A stretch of DNA of 64,000 bases from an uncultured Bacteroides sp. (GTDB taxonomy: Bacteria > Bacteroidota > Bacteroidia > Bacteroidales > Bacteroidaceae). The translations under genes and the position numbers were made by a program. The notes under the pieces were generated by a model. It was not told where the DNA came from and made no database searches. It saw only the letters and a program-made list of their open reading frames with translations. The stretch covers positions 620,001 through 684,000 of the forward strand of contig NZ_OY782493.1 of assembly GCF_963677715.1 (NCBI RefSeq), in the 5' to 3' direction. This document shows, piece by piece, positions 15,727-25,286 of this stretch; position 1 is the first letter of the stretch; every line of letters begins with the position of its first letter.

Positions 15727-16458
15727 ATGCAAAATATACAGGACGAACCTCCGTTGGCAAACAATCATATATCAGTAGATTGTGTAGTGATTGGTTTTGA
15801 CGGAGAAAAGCTCAAGGCGTTATTGGTGAAACGTATAGGCGAAGAGGCAGGTGATATTTACAATGATATGAAACTCCCGGGTAGTCTGATTTATACCGAT
15901 GAAGATTTAGATGAAGCTGCTCAGCGCGTGTTATGCGAACTTACCGGTGTGAAAAGCGTTAATCTGATACAATTTAAAGCTTTCGGATCAAAGAATAGAA
16001 CAAGTAACCCTAAAGATGTTCGTTGGTTGGAACGTGCTACTAAGCTGAAGGTTGAACGTATTGTTACCATTGCTTATATGGCCATGGTAAAGATTGATCG
16101 TACGCTGAGTAAGTCGCTCGAGGATTATCAGGCCTGTTGGGTTGCTTTGGAAGATATAAAGCCACTAGCCTTCGATCACAATTTGATTATAAAGGAGGCA
16201 CTGGCTTATATACGTCAATTTGTGGAATTCAATCCTTCCATCTTATTTGATTTACTTCCTAGAAAGTTTACTGCAGCGCGACTACGTACACTTTTTGAAT
16301 TGGTGTATGGCAAATCGATTGACGTGCGTAATTTTCATAAGAAAATAGCTCTGATGGAGTATGTGGTTCCTTTAGAAGAACGTCAAAAGGGAGTGGCGCA
16401 TCGTGCAGCGCGTTATTATAAATTCGATAGAAAATTATATAATAAAGTACGAAGATAA
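15727..16458 (+). CDS. xylR: NrtR-family xylose regulator (Nudix domain plus winged helix)
   Basis: A 243-residue transcription factor. Residues about 12-150 form a Nudix-like domain (SVDCVVIGFDGEKLKALLVKR, LPGSLIYTDEDLDEAAQRVL) used here for ligand sensing. The C-terminus (FTAARLRTLFELVYGKSID, NFHKKIALMEYVV) is the NrtR-type winged helix. The Nudix box is degenerate, so hydrolysis is unlikely. In Bacteroides the same gene order, regulator then xylB, xylA and xylose transporter, is known with this family member as XylR. The frame reaches 15619, but the ATG at 15727 is right after the promoter, and upstream codons are low-complexity. It probably autoregulates the operon. Confidence 0.85.
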   Translation: MQNIQDEPPLANNHISVDCVVIGFDGEKLKALLVKRIGEEAGDIYNDMKLPGSLIYTDEDLDEAAQRVLCELTGVKSVNLIQFKAFGSKNRTSNPKDVRWLERATKLKVERIVTIAYMAMVKIDRTLSKSLEDYQACWVALEDIKPLAFDHNLIIKEALAYIRQFVEFNPSILFDLLPRKFTAARLRTLFELVYGKSIDVRNFHKKIALMEYVVPLEERQKGVAHRAARYYKFDRKLYNKVRR

Positions 16459-16511
16459 GATATTGAAATAAACAGTAAGTGGAAACACTCTAATACTAAA
16501 AAATCAAATCT

Positions 16512-18002
16512 ATGTTTTTATTAGGATATGATATTGGTAGCTCTTCTGTTAAGGCGAGCTTGATAAATGCAGAGACAGGAAAATGTGTAGCTTCGGCTTT
16601 CTTTCCGAAGACGGAAGCGAACATCATTGCTGTAGCTCCCGGGTGGGCGGAACAAGATCCAGAGAGTTGGTGGGAGAATCTAAAGTTGGCCACACAAGCT
16701 GTACTTACGGAATCCGGAGCAAGTGCACCTGAGATTAAGGCTATCGGTATTTCTTATCAAATGCACGGCTTAGTGTGCGTGGATAAAAACCAGCATGTGT
16801 TGCGTCCTTCTATTATTTGGTGTGATTCTCGTGCGGTGCCCTATGGACAAAAGGCTTTCGACATATTAGGTGAACAGCAGTGCCTATCTCACTTGCTCAA
16901 CTCTCCTGGTAACTTTACTGCTTCTAAACTGGCCTGGATAAAGGATAATGAACCGGCTATCTATAATCAGATATATAAGATTATGTTGCCTGGAGATTAT
17001 ATTGCAATGAAACTTAGTGGTGAGATTTGTACTACTGTTTCCGGATTATCCGAAGGAATGTTTTGGGACTTTAAGAATAATTCTCTGGCTGCTTTTCTGA
17101 TGGATTATTATGGTTTTGATACCTCTTTAATTGCTGACATTAAATCTACTTTCTCCGAGCAAGGGCAAGTAAATAGGGTAGCAGCTAAAGAACTGGGATT
17201 GAAAGAGGGGACACCTATTACTTATCGTGCTGGTGATCAGCCGAATAATGCACTATCGCTGAATGTATTCAACCCTGGAGAAATTGCTTCCACTGCAGGA
17301 ACTTCCGGTGTCGTATATGGCGTAAATGGTGAAGTTAATTATGATCCACAATCACGTGTTAACACGTTTGCACACGTAAATCATACTACAGAACAAACTC
17401 GATTAGGTGTGTTGCTTTGTATAAACGGAACGGGTATTCTTAATTCTTGGGTGAAACGAAACATAGCACCTGAAGGTCTCTCATATAATGAGATGAATGT
17501 GCTTGCTTCTAAAGCTCCCATTGGTAGTGGAGGAATCAGCGTTTTGCCTTTTGGTAATGGCGCCGAGCGCATGTTGAATAACAAAGAAATAGGTTGCAGC
17601 ATTCGTGGAATAGATTTCAATTCGCATGGTAAACATCATATCATTCGTGCAGCACAAGAGGGCATTGTGTTCTCCTTTAAATATGGTATAGATATTATGG
17701 AGCAGATGGGTATTTCGGTAAAGAAGATCCATGCCGGACATGCCAATATGTTTCTTAGCTCTATCTTCCGCGACACACTGGCAGGTGTTTCGGGAGCTGT
17801 GATTGAACTCTATGATACGGATGGTTCTGTGGGGGCTGCTAAAGGTGCTGGTATTGGTGCAGGCATTTATAAGGACAACAATGAGGCTTTTGCAACACTT
17901 GAAAAGTTAGATGTGATAGAACCGAATGTTGCAAAACGACAAGAATATGCGGATGCTTATGCTCGGTGGCAGCATCGGCTGGAGAAGTCATTGGGCAAAT
18001 AA
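16512..18002 (+). CDS. xylB: Xylulokinase
   Basis: Phosphorylates D-xylulose to xylulose-5-phosphate for the pentose phosphate pathway. The 496-residue protein is an FGGY-family kinase. GYDIGSSSVKASL at the N-terminus is the phosphate-binding motif. ISYQMHGLVCVD and the IIWCDSRA segment belong to the sugar site, and AGDQPNNAL near residue 240 carries the catalytic aspartate. C-terminal GAAKGAGIGAG fits the ADP-binding part. It lies 53 bases after xylR and just ahead of xylA. Confidence 0.95.
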   Translation: MFLLGYDIGSSSVKASLINAETGKCVASAFFPKTEANIIAVAPGWAEQDPESWWENLKLATQAVLTESGASAPEIKAIGISYQMHGLVCVDKNQHVLRPSIIWCDSRAVPYGQKAFDILGEQQCLSHLLNSPGNFTASKLAWIKDNEPAIYNQIYKIMLPGDYIAMKLSGEICTTVSGLSEGMFWDFKNNSLAAFLMDYYGFDTSLIADIKSTFSEQGQVNRVAAKELGLKEGTPITYRAGDQPNNALSLNVFNPGEIASTAGTSGVVYGVNGEVNYDPQSRVNTFAHVNHTTEQTRLGVLLCINGTGILNSWVKRNIAPEGLSYNEMNVLASKAPIGSGGISVLPFGNGAERMLNNKEIGCSIRGIDFNSHGKHHIIRAAQEGIVFSFKYGIDIMEQMGISVKKIHAGHANMFLSSIFRDTLAGVSGAVIELYDTDGSVGAAKGAGIGAGIYKDNNEAFATLEKLDVIEPNVAKRQEYADAYARWQHRLEKSLGK

Positions 18003-18099
18003 TCAGAGATATAAAATAAGAAATTTCAAATAAATAAAAATCTGGTTTTGAGATCTTTTACTGTATGAAGGGTGGAGAAACCGCAAAACAAAAATGATT

Positions 18100-19416
18100 A
18101 TGGCAACAAAAGAATTTTTTCCTGGAATAGGAAAAATTAAGTTTGAAGGAAAAGAAAGCAAGAACCCTATGGCGTTCCGTTATTATGATGCCGAAAAGGC
18201 GATTAATGGCAAGAAAATGAAAGATTGGTTGAGATTTTCTATGGCTTGGTGGCATACACTTTGCGCAGAAGGTGGCGATCCATTTGGTGGTGGAACAAAA
18301 GTCTTTCCATGGAATGCTAATTCTGATAAATTGCAGGCTGCAAAAGATAAAATGGATGCCGGATTTGAATTTATGCAAAAGATTGGTATTGGTTTTTATT
18401 GTTTCCATGATGTCGATTTAATTGGTGAAACCGATACGATTGAAGAATATGAAGCCAACCTAAAGGTTATTGTAGCTTACGCAAAGCAAAAACAACAAGA
18501 AACGGGCATCAAATTGCTTTGGGGTACTGCCAATGTATTTAGTCATGCTCGTTATATGAACGGTGCTGCTACTAACCCTGACTTTGATGTTGTGGCTCGT
18601 GCTGCTGTACAGATAAAGAATGCCATGGATGCAACTATTGAATTGGGAGGATCTAACTACGTGTTTTGGGGTGGCCGCGAAGGCTATATGACTTTACTTA
18701 ACACTGATCAGAAACGTGAGAAAGATCACTTGGCTAAAATGCTTACAATGGCTCGCGATTATGCCCGTGCTAAAGGATTCAAAGGAACTTTCCTTATTGA
18801 ACCTAAGCCAATGGAACCAATGAAGCATCAATATGATGTGGATACCGAAACGGTGATCGGTTTCCTTAAGGCTCATGGTTTAGAAAAAGACTTTAAAGTT
18901 AACATAGAGGTTAATCATGCTACTTTGGCCGGACACACTTTTGAACATGAATTGGCTGTGGCTGTAGATAATGGTATGTTAGGATCAATTGATGCCAATC
19001 GTGGTGATTATCAGAATGGATGGGATACAGATCAATTTCCTATCGATCAGTTTGAACTTATTCAGGCGATGGTGCAGATTATCCGCAATGGTGGTTTAGG
19101 TAACGGTGGAACAAACTTTGATGCGAAGACTCGTCGCAACTCTACTGACCTCGATGATATTTTCATTGCACATATTGCCGGCATGGATGTTATGGCACAT
19201 GCATTGGAAAATGCTGCTGCGTTGCTAAACGAATCTCCTTATAAGAAGATGCTTGCGAATCGTTATGCTTCATTCGATGCTGGTAAAGGCAAAGAATTTG
19301 AAACAGGCAAATTGACACTGGAGGAAGTTGTGGCTTATGCTAAAGCAAATGGAGAACCTAAACAGACCAGCGGTAAGCAAGAATTGTATGAAGCAATTCT
19401 GAACATGTATTGCTAA
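18100..19416 (+). CDS. xylA: Xylose isomerase
   Basis: Interconverts D-xylose and D-xylulose using two divalent metals. The 438-residue protein is a long (class II) xylose isomerase. Residues 100-107 include catalytic H103 and D106 in [37 protein letters not shown] and DANRGD supply metal and substrate ligands. The ATG at 18100 ([10 protein letters not shown]) is preferred over 18094, because known Bacteroides enzymes begin at that sequence. It lies 97 bases after xylB and 15 bases before the transporter gene. Confidence 0.96.
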   Translation: MATKEFFPGIGKIKFEGKESKNPMAFRYYDAEKAINGKKMKDWLRFSMAWWHTLCAEGGDPFGGGTKVFPWNANSDKLQAAKDKMDAGFEFMQKIGIGFYCFHDVDLIGETDTIEEYEANLKVIVAYAKQKQQETGIKLLWGTANVFSHARYMNGAATNPDFDVVARAAVQIKNAMDATIELGGSNYVFWGGREGYMTLLNTDQKREKDHLAKMLTMARDYARAKGFKGTFLIEPKPMEPMKHQYDVDTETVIGFLKAHGLEKDFKVNIEVNHATLAGHTFEHELAVAVDNGMLGSIDANRGDYQNGWDTDQFPIDQFELIQAMVQIIRNGGLGNGGTNFDAKTRRNSTDLDDIFIAHIAGMDVMAHALENAAALLNESPYKKMLANRYASFDAGKGKEFETGKLTLEEVVAYAKANGEPKQTSGKQELYEAILNMYC

Positions 19417-19431
19417 CACTTAATCTAGACC

Positions 19432-20880
19432 ATGAATTATACAAATGACGGTAGTAAACTCTACCTTTACTCTATCACAACAGTAGCCATCCTCGGAGGG
19501 CTACTGTTTGGCTATGACACAGCAGTGATCTCCGGTGCCGAGAAAGGGCTTGAAGCCTTCTTTTTAACGGCAACCGACTTCCAGTATGATAAGGTGATGC
19601 ATGGCATTACTTCTTCCAGTGCTTTGATCGGTTGCGTTATTGGCGGTGCCATGTCAGGTGTGTTTGCTTCACGCTTGGGACGTCGTAATTCGCTAAGGTT
19701 AGCTGCTATTCTGTTTTTCCTCTCTGCACTAGGTTCATATTATCCTGAATTCTTGTTTTTTAACTATGGTAAACCTAACATGGAGTTGCTGATTGCTTTT
19801 AATCTTTATCGTGTACTCGGCGGAATCGGAGTAGGTTTAGCATCTGCTGTTTGCCCTATGTACATTGCAGAAATAGCTCCTTCTAATATTCGTGGTACTC
19901 TTGTATCGTGTAATCAGTTTGCTATTATTTTTGGTATGCTGGTTGTTTATTTTATAAATTATCTCATTTTGGGAGGTCATGAAAATCCTATTCTCGACAA
20001 AGATAGCGTAACGGGTATTCTAACTGTGAATTCAGCCTCGGATATGTGGTCTGTCAATGAAGGATGGAGATATATGTTTGGCTCTGAAGCCTTTCCCGCA
20101 GGATTATTCGGCTTGTTACTTTTCTTTGTTCCTAAAAGTCCGCGTTATCTGGTGATGATGCAGCAGGAAAGCAGAGCGTTTTCCGTTTTAGAAAAGGTCA
20201 ATGGTACATTAAAAGCCAAAGAAATTCTTTCAGAAATAAAGGAGACTGCACATCAGAAAACAGAAAAGCTACTTACTTATGGACTTACGGTCATTGTAAT
20301 TGGCATACTTTTATCCGTGTTTCAGCAGGCTATTGGTATCAATGCAGTACTATACTATGCACCACGAATATTTGAAAATGCAGGAGCCGAAGGTGGCGGA
20401 ATGATGCAGACGGTAATTATGGGAGTGGTAAATATCTTGTTTACGTTGGTAGCGATCTTTACTGTCGACAAATTTGGGCGTAAGCCATTGCTTATTATTG
20501 GTTCTATTGGTATGGCAATAGGTGCTTTTGCTGTTGCTTTATGTGATGGAATGGGAATAAAAGGTATATTACCTGTCTTCTCTGTTATCGTATATGCTGC
20601 ATTCTTTATGATGTCATGGGGGCCTATTTGTTGGGTCTTGATTGCTGAAATTTTTCCAAATACCATTCGCGGTAAAGCGGTTGCTATTGCTGTTGCCTTT
20701 CAGTGGATATTTAATTACATTGTATCGTCTACTTTTCCTGCACTTTATGACTTTAGCCCTATGTTTGCTTATAGCCTTTATAGTGCTATTTGTGTTATTG
20801 CGGCAATCTTTGTGTGGCGCTGGGTACCAGAGACTAAAGGTAAAACGTTGGAGGACATGAGTAAATTCTGGAAGAAATAA
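19432..20880 (+). CDS. xylT: D-xylose/proton symporter (MFS sugar porter)
   Basis: A 482-residue inner-membrane sugar transporter with about 12 transmembrane helices. Sugar-porter signatures are present: GYDTAVISGAEKG in helix 1, RLGRRNSLR after helix 2, VPKSPRYLVM after helix 6, QQAIGINAVLYYAP in helix 7 and PETKGKTLED at the C-terminus. Position at the end of the xylR-xylB-xylA operon points to D-xylose as substrate, with proton coupling as in E. coli XylE. A terminator follows. Confidence 0.93.
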   Translation: MNYTNDGSKLYLYSITTVAILGGLLFGYDTAVISGAEKGLEAFFLTATDFQYDKVMHGITSSSALIGCVIGGAMSGVFASRLGRRNSLRLAAILFFLSALGSYYPEFLFFNYGKPNMELLIAFNLYRVLGGIGVGLASAVCPMYIAEIAPSNIRGTLVSCNQFAIIFGMLVVYFINYLILGGHENPILDKDSVTGILTVNSASDMWSVNEGWRYMFGSEAFPAGLFGLLLFFVPKSPRYLVMMQQESRAFSVLEKVNGTLKAKEILSEIKETAHQKTEKLLTYGLTVIVIGILLSVFQQAIGINAVLYYAPRIFENAGAEGGGMMQTVIMGVVNILFTLVAIFTVDKFGRKPLLIIGSIGMAIGAFAVALCDGMGIKGILPVFSVIVYAAFFMMSWGPICWVLIAEIFPNTIRGKAVAIAVAFQWIFNYIVSSTFPALYDFSPMFAYSLYSAICVIAAIFVWRWVPETKGKTLEDMSKFWKK

Positions 20881-20904
20881 TAAACAAATAATTTATGTAA
20901 ATTT

Positions 20905-20960
20905 AAATCCCTTGCTTTAACGCCTTCTCTGAATGAGTTGCTTTAAGCAAGGGATTTTTA
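20905..20960 (+). terminator. Terminator of the xylose operon
   Basis: AAATCCCTTGCTT (from 20905) pairs with AAGCAAGGGATTT (ending 20957), followed by Ts. Confidence 0.85.
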
Positions 20961-21031
20961 GTTTAACTAATCTATTAATTAAAAAGTTATCTTTGTTTAT
21001 TCTAAACTCTGGCAGACGGCTTTTATTGTTT

Positions 21032-22234
21032 TTAAAATAAGGGAATAAGTAAATCTTTTATCCGGCAAAACTGTCCATCTGTTTTTTTTGGTGTGATGTC
21101 GAGTAAATGTGCTAATAGTGGATAAATATTTGTATTTATAAACTTTTTGGATGAATAACCTTTCTTGAAATCGGGGCCGCAAGCTCTAAATATAACCTGC
21201 ATATCAGTATTCTGTGGAAAATACCCGTGGGCACCTTTTAGATTACTGCCCTTATCGGAGAATTGCCAACCCAGATCTGGAGTCACAACAATATCACCAA
21301 TACGATCACTGCTTCCGTAATTTAATTCTGCCGGAATTTCTTCTTTCTTCCATACGCTAATGTGTGCTACTTTTTTCAGCGTTTGGTATACAGAATCGCG
21401 ATAACCGGCTTTTGTAAATATCGAAGTGGGAGTACGTCCGTCGATTATCTCGCACCACTCAGGCTTCAGGAAAAGATTCATATCTATTAGACGGTCATTA
21501 CTTATTTTTGTCATTCCATGGTCGGAGGTTATAATCAAATTCACCCGTTTGCCTATGGCTAAAGCTTTTATTTTAGTAACTAACGTTCCAATCAAGCTGT
21601 CTAAATGTTCTACTGTGACTTTTGTTTCGTTACTTTCTGGCCCGAAAAGGTGTCCTGTATGGTCGGGCTCTTCAAAATAGAGCAGAATCAGTTTAGGACG
21701 CTCAGTAATTGGTTTCTGAAGCCATGAGACTACGGTATCAATGCGTTGCTCAAAGTTAAGGAAAGGTTTTTTTGAAAACGATTTGTAATAAGTAGGGAAG
21801 CTACCTTTTATAGGAATATCTGATGCGACCCAATAAATACTTCCTGTTTTTACCCCTTGTTTTTGAGCCGTAATCCAAATGGGTTCGCCCAAATAGTAAT
21901 TGGGATTATTTCTTGTGGTAGAATCGCTCATAGAGTATCGTTGATGAGTTTTTGCATCCCAAAACGTATTATTCACTATGCCGTGATGATCAGGAACTAA
22001 ACCGGTAACCAGCGTATAATGGTTGGGGAAAGTAGATGCAGGAAAAGAGGGTAACATCGTTGCTTTTACCCCGTGAGCAGCTATCTGGTTTAAAAAGGGA
22101 GTGTGATACATTGTAGTATAATCCCAACGGAAGCCATCAAGCGAAACGAGAATAGTGTAGTTTGTCTCTTTTAGCTTAGCCTGGACGCCTAACATTATGT
22201 TCAGTAAAAAAAGAAATGCAATAAGTTTTTTCAT
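21032..22234 (-). CDS. Secreted nucleotide pyrophosphatase/phosphodiesterase (NPP-type)
   Basis: A 400-residue alkaline-phosphatase-superfamily hydrolase that likely cleaves phosphodiester or pyrophosphate bonds of nucleotides or lipids outside the cytoplasm. MKKLIAFLFLLNIMLGVQA is a signal peptide. Metal ligand D33 lies in VSLDGF, the nucleophile T68 in STFPNH, and later FEEPDHTGH, TSDHGM and KGAHGY supply the other metal ligands. Length fits single-domain bacterial NPPs. The ATG at 22234 is used because the upstream in-frame codon is TTG. A TATTTTTG promoter element is at 22268-22275 on the minus strand. Single-gene unit. Confidence 0.88.
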   Translation of the reverse strand: MKKLIAFLFLLNIMLGVQAKLKETNYTILVSLDGFRWDYTTMYHTPFLNQIAAHGVKATMLPSFPASTFPNHYTLVTGLVPDHHGIVNNTFWDAKTHQRYSMSDSTTRNNPNYYLGEPIWITAQKQGVKTGSIYWVASDIPIKGSFPTYYKSFSKKPFLNFEQRIDTVVSWLQKPITERPKLILLYFEEPDHTGHLFGPESNETKVTVEHLDSLIGTLVTKIKALAIGKRVNLIITSDHGMTKISNDRLIDMNLFLKPEWCEIIDGRTPTSIFTKAGYRDSVYQTLKKVAHISVWKKEEIPAELNYGSSDRIGDIVVTPDLGWQFSDKGSNLKGAHGYFPQNTDMQVIFRACGPDFKKGYSSKKFINTNIYPLLAHLLDITPKKTDGQFCRIKDLLIPLF

Positions 22235-22267
22235 ACTCAATATTTATTCAATTATATATTAATGCGA

Positions 22268-22275
22268 CAAAAATA
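22268..22275 (-). promoter_or_regulatory. Promoter -7 element of the NPP-type gene
   Basis: TATTTTTG matches TAnnTTTG, 33 bases upstream of the start. Confidence 0.5.
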
Positions 22276-22405
22276 GCTTTTTAAAAATATAATCGATAAT
22301 TTTAGGAAGTAGATGTTTCCTTACTTTATTAAAAGCCAAAAAGAACTGTTGCTGATTACTCATAGATAAATTCTATAAGTTGATAGATTTTATGCATTGA
22401 TCTTA

Positions 22406-22437
22406 TTTGGCTAATAGTGGATAATCATATAGCTTTG
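22406..22437 (+). promoter_or_regulatory. Promoter of the peroxiredoxin gene
   Basis: TTTG (22406-22409), 20-base spacer, TAGCTTTG (22430-22437). Both boxes match the Bacteroides consensus. No OxyR-like palindrome was recognised. Confidence 0.75.
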
Positions 22438-22479
22438 TCAACAGAAAGAGAAATGAATAACATTTAAATATAAAAAATT

Positions 22480-23112
22480 ATGAGATCATTAGTTGGAAAA
22501 CAGGCACCTAAATTTAGTGCAGCAGCAGTAGTTAACGGACATGAAATAGTAGAAAACTTCTCTTTGGAGCAGTACAAAGGTAAGAAACAAGTAGTATTCT
22601 TTTTTTATCCAATGGATTTTACTTTTGTTTGTCCAACAGAACTTCATGCTTTTCAAGAAAAACTATCCGAATTTGAAAAGAGGAATGTTGCAGTAGTAGG
22701 TTGCTCAGTAGATTCTGAACATTCACATTTTGCATGGTTACAGACCCCTAAAAATCAAGGAGGTATTCAAGGAGTTACTTATCCGATAGTAGCCGACTTC
22801 TCTAAATCAATATCAGAAAGTTTCGGTGTATTGGCTGGTTCTTATGCTCCCGATGAAAATGGCAACTGGGTGTGCGAAGGTGCTCCTGTGGCATATCGTG
22901 GTTTGTTTCTTATAGATAAAGAAGGGGTTATACGTCATTCAGTTATTAACGATCTTCCATTAGGACGTAGCGTAGACGAAGCTATCCGTATAGTAGATGC
23001 TTTGCAACATTTTGAAGAATATGGTGAGGTGTGCCCCGCAAACTGGTCGAAAGGCAAAGATGCCCTTCAAGCTACAGAAGGCGGAGTAGCCGATTATTTA
23101 AGCAAGCACTAA
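22480..23112 (+). CDS. Typical 2-Cys peroxiredoxin (Prx1/AhpC class)
   Basis: Reduces hydrogen peroxide and organic peroxides in the cytoplasm using thioredoxin-like donors. The 210-residue protein has the peroxidatic C51 in DFTFVCPTEL and the resolving C185 in EVCPANW, with the conserved arginine in APVAYRGLFLID. The GEVCPANW tail and length are those of the Prx1 subgroup rather than AhpC with AhpF next door. No ahpF is adjacent. It has its own promoter and terminator. Confidence 0.93.
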   Translation: MRSLVGKQAPKFSAAAVVNGHEIVENFSLEQYKGKKQVVFFFYPMDFTFVCPTELHAFQEKLSEFEKRNVAVVGCSVDSEHSHFAWLQTPKNQGGIQGVTYPIVADFSKSISESFGVLAGSYAPDENGNWVCEGAPVAYRGLFLIDKEGVIRHSVINDLPLGRSVDEAIRIVDALQHFEEYGEVCPANWSKGKDALQATEGGVADYLSKH

Positions 23113-23201
23113 ATCGTAGGTAGGTTTTTTTCTCGTTTTCAATGATTAATAGATTGTTTTTATAGAGAAGAATTCTGAATATATATAAATGCTTGAGAAT
23201 T

Positions 23202-23262
23202 TGCAAAGAACGCAGTTCTTCTGTTTTTTAGAAGATTAAACATAGCGTTCTTTGCATTTTTG
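23202..23262 (+). terminator. Terminator after the peroxiredoxin gene
   Basis: TGCAAAGAACGC (23202-23213) pairs with GCGTTCTTTGCA (23245-23256), with a small inner hairpin and a T run. Beyond it, up to 23495, lies an AT- and pyrimidine-rich leader with no gene. Confidence 0.75.
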
Positions 23263-23495
23263 TTTCAATTTTGCCGTAAATAGAACGTTTTTGTCATTTT
23301 TTTAACGGTTAATCTCTAAATAAAGATCCTTTTATAGCTCCTTATTTAAAAAAAATGCTTTTCTTTGTCACCACAAACAATAGATCGTTTCGTAATCGTT
23401 CTTTTTTCTTCTTATTTTTTATAGTTGAATCCAGATCTATCTCAAACTTCCATTGTTTCTATACTTATTTATCAATATTTTATTTTATTTTTTTT

Positions 23496-23741
23496 ATGAA
23501 CATTTACATTGGAAACCTAAGCTATCGCGTTAGGGAATCGGATTTGAGACAAGTTATGGAAGAATACGGAACAGTTGATTCTGTTAAATTGATCGTAGAC
23601 CGCGATACTAAAAAATCCAAAGGATTTGCGTTTGTGGAGATGTCTGATGACAACGAAGCAAACCAAGTTATCAAAGAGCTGAACGGTGCTGAATATGAAG
23701 GCCGTCAGATGGTAGTGAAAGAGGCTTTGCCTCGCAAATAA
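23496..23741 (+). CDS. Single-RRM RNA-binding protein
   Basis: An 81-residue protein that is essentially one RNA recognition motif. RNP2 is IYIGNL (residues 3-8) and RNP1 is KGFAFVEM (about 43-50). Bacteroidota carry several such proteins (RbpA, RbpB, RbpC), and RbpB has been linked to post-transcriptional control of polysaccharide-use genes. Which paralogue this is cannot be told. The frame is open back to 23355, but those codons encode a low-complexity Phe/Ser-rich stretch from a T-rich leader, and the ATG at 23496 starts the RRM fold directly. A compact terminator follows. Confidence 0.92.
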   Translation: MNIYIGNLSYRVRESDLRQVMEEYGTVDSVKLIVDRDTKKSKGFAFVEMSDDNEANQVIKELNGAEYEGRQMVVKEALPRK

Positions 23742-23765
23742 TCCTTTGCTTAGGATATTATCTCG

Positions 23766-23800
23766 AAGAGAGGATGCTTATTTAAGTGTCCTCTCTTTTT
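23766..23800 (+). terminator. Terminator after the RRM gene
   Basis: AAGAGAGGA (23766-23774) pairs with TCCTCTCTT (23789-23797), followed by Ts. Confidence 0.8.
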
Positions 23801-23898
23801 GCGTTTTATTATTATAAGGTGGGGGATGTTGTAAAATTGATCTTTTGTCTGCTTTAGGTTAAAATATGGATGGTGTCTTCATTATTTGTCCAATCGGG

Positions 23899-25098
23899 CT
23901 AATGGGTACTTTTAATATTTGGCAGGAAGTAAGTTACCAGTCCTAATAGGGGCATGTAGGCGCAAATTTGATATACATACTCAATGCCTTTAATATCAGC
24001 AATATTACCTAAAACGGCAGAAGCTATGCCGGCGATACCAAAAGCTAAGCCGAAAAATAAGCCGGATATGAGTCCCAGTTTCATTGGCAATAGTTCTTGT
24101 GCATAAACCAAAATGGCAGAAAAAGCGGAAGAAAGAATGAGTCCTATGCATATACTGAGTATACATGTCCAAAATAAGTTGGCGTGAGGCATGAGTAGTG
24201 TAAAAGGGGCTACCCCCAGAATAGATACCCAAATAACATATTTGCGTCCCACGCGGTCACCTATAGGGCCGCCCAATAGTGTGCCTAGTGCAGCAGCAAA
24301 CAAGAATGCAAAAAGATAAAATTGTGAAGTTTGAATAGACACACCGAATTTATGCATCAAGTAAAAAGTGTAGAAATTGGTTAAACTGGCCATATAAATA
24401 TACTTCGAGAAAATAAGTACCAATAAGATGAGCAATGAAACGACTATTTTTTTCTTTGTAAATGGTGACTGCGCTATTTTCCCGGCACTTCCACTTCTTT
24501 TACCAGATATTTGTAATATCCTTTTGTACCAACGACAAATAGGGTACATTCCTATTATGGCCAGTACGGCCAAAATGGAAAACAGAGCAACATGTCGTTG
24601 GCCGTAGGGGGCGATAACTAATGCTGCGAGTAGCGGACCTAATGATCCTCCCAGATTGCCGCCTACCTGAAATAATGATTGTGCCAAGCCACGTTTGCCT
24701 CCAGAGGCCAATGATGTGAGTCTCGAGGCTTCAGGATGCAAAATAGAAGACCCGATACCGACCAGAAAAACTGAAAGAAAGACAATGTGCAAAGTGTCAG
24801 CAAAAGCGAGAATCATTAATCCTACAAGTGTAAACGACATACCGATAGGGAGAAACCATGGATTAGGCTTTCTATCCAGATATACGCCTACAAGTGGTTG
24901 AAATACTGATGCCGAGATTTGATAAACTAAGGTTATTAGCCCGATTTGGGCAAAACTAAGTGATAAACTATCTTTAAGCAGAGGGTATATAGCCGAAATT
25001 ACAGATTGTAGCGTGTCGTTTAATAAGTGTGAAAAACTTAATGCCAGCAGGATACCAAACATGGTTCCACCAGTGGCTCTGGATTGCAGACTGTTCAT
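23899..25098 (-). CDS. MFS efflux transporter, fosmidomycin-resistance (Fsr) type
   Basis: A 399-residue inner-membrane protein with about 12 helices. The N-terminus LSFSHLLNDTLQSVISAIYPLLK and the GIGSSILHPEASRLTSLASGGKRGLAQSLF region around residue 115 closely follow the Fsr group of drug/proton antiporters. GDRVGRKY in the middle loop is the MFS signature. Likely exports a small toxic compound; the substrate is inferred only from the family. Single gene with a TACCTTTG promoter element at 25130-25137, divergent from ileS. Confidence 0.85.
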   Translation of the reverse strand: MNSLQSRATGGTMFGILLALSFSHLLNDTLQSVISAIYPLLKDSLSLSFAQIGLITLVYQISASVFQPLVGVYLDRKPNPWFLPIGMSFTLVGLMILAFADTLHIVFLSVFLVGIGSSILHPEASRLTSLASGGKRGLAQSLFQVGGNLGGSLGPLLAALVIAPYGQRHVALFSILAVLAIIGMYPICRWYKRILQISGKRSGSAGKIAQSPFTKKKIVVSLLILLVLIFSKYIYMASLTNFYTFYLMHKFGVSIQTSQFYLFAFLFAAALGTLLGGPIGDRVGRKYVIWVSILGVAPFTLLMPHANLFWTCILSICIGLILSSAFSAILVYAQELLPMKLGLISGLFFGLAFGIAGIASAVLGNIADIKGIEYVYQICAYMPLLGLVTYFLPNIKSTH

Positions 25099-25129
25099 GT
25101 TGTTTTTTACTAATTATCTTAATAGGGCG

Positions 25130-25137
25130 CAAAGGTA
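25130..25137 (-). promoter_or_regulatory. Promoter -7 element of the Fsr-like gene
   Basis: TACCTTTG on the minus strand, 31 bases before the start codon, in the same GGGCGCAAAGGTA context as the fabD promoter. Confidence 0.55.
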
Positions 25138-25244
25138 CGTTTATTTTTTATTAAAAATGAAATAATTATATTCTTTACTTGTAAATATTGGTGTGTTGCG
25201 GCATCTTTTGCTATCAAATGTTTCTGCCTCTCTTGTATTTTTTG

Positions 25245-25252
25245 TAAATTTG
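25245..25252 (+). promoter_or_regulatory. Promoter -7 element of ileS
   Basis: TAAATTTG matches TAnnTTTG. TTTC at 25221-25224 lies 20 bases upstream (one mismatch to TTTG). Start codon is 34 bases downstream. Confidence 0.6.
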
Positions 25253-25286
25253 CACCCTTATAAAAATTAGTATAGATACAACAGTG

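Noticed and set aside
16512-20880. Polysaccharide utilisation locus
   Set aside because: No SusC/SusD pair, hybrid two-component regulator or secreted glycosidase accompanies the xylose genes.
23355-23495. Longer N-terminus for the RRM protein
   Set aside because: These codons translate a T-rich leader into Phe/Ser runs, and the RRM fold is complete from 23496.
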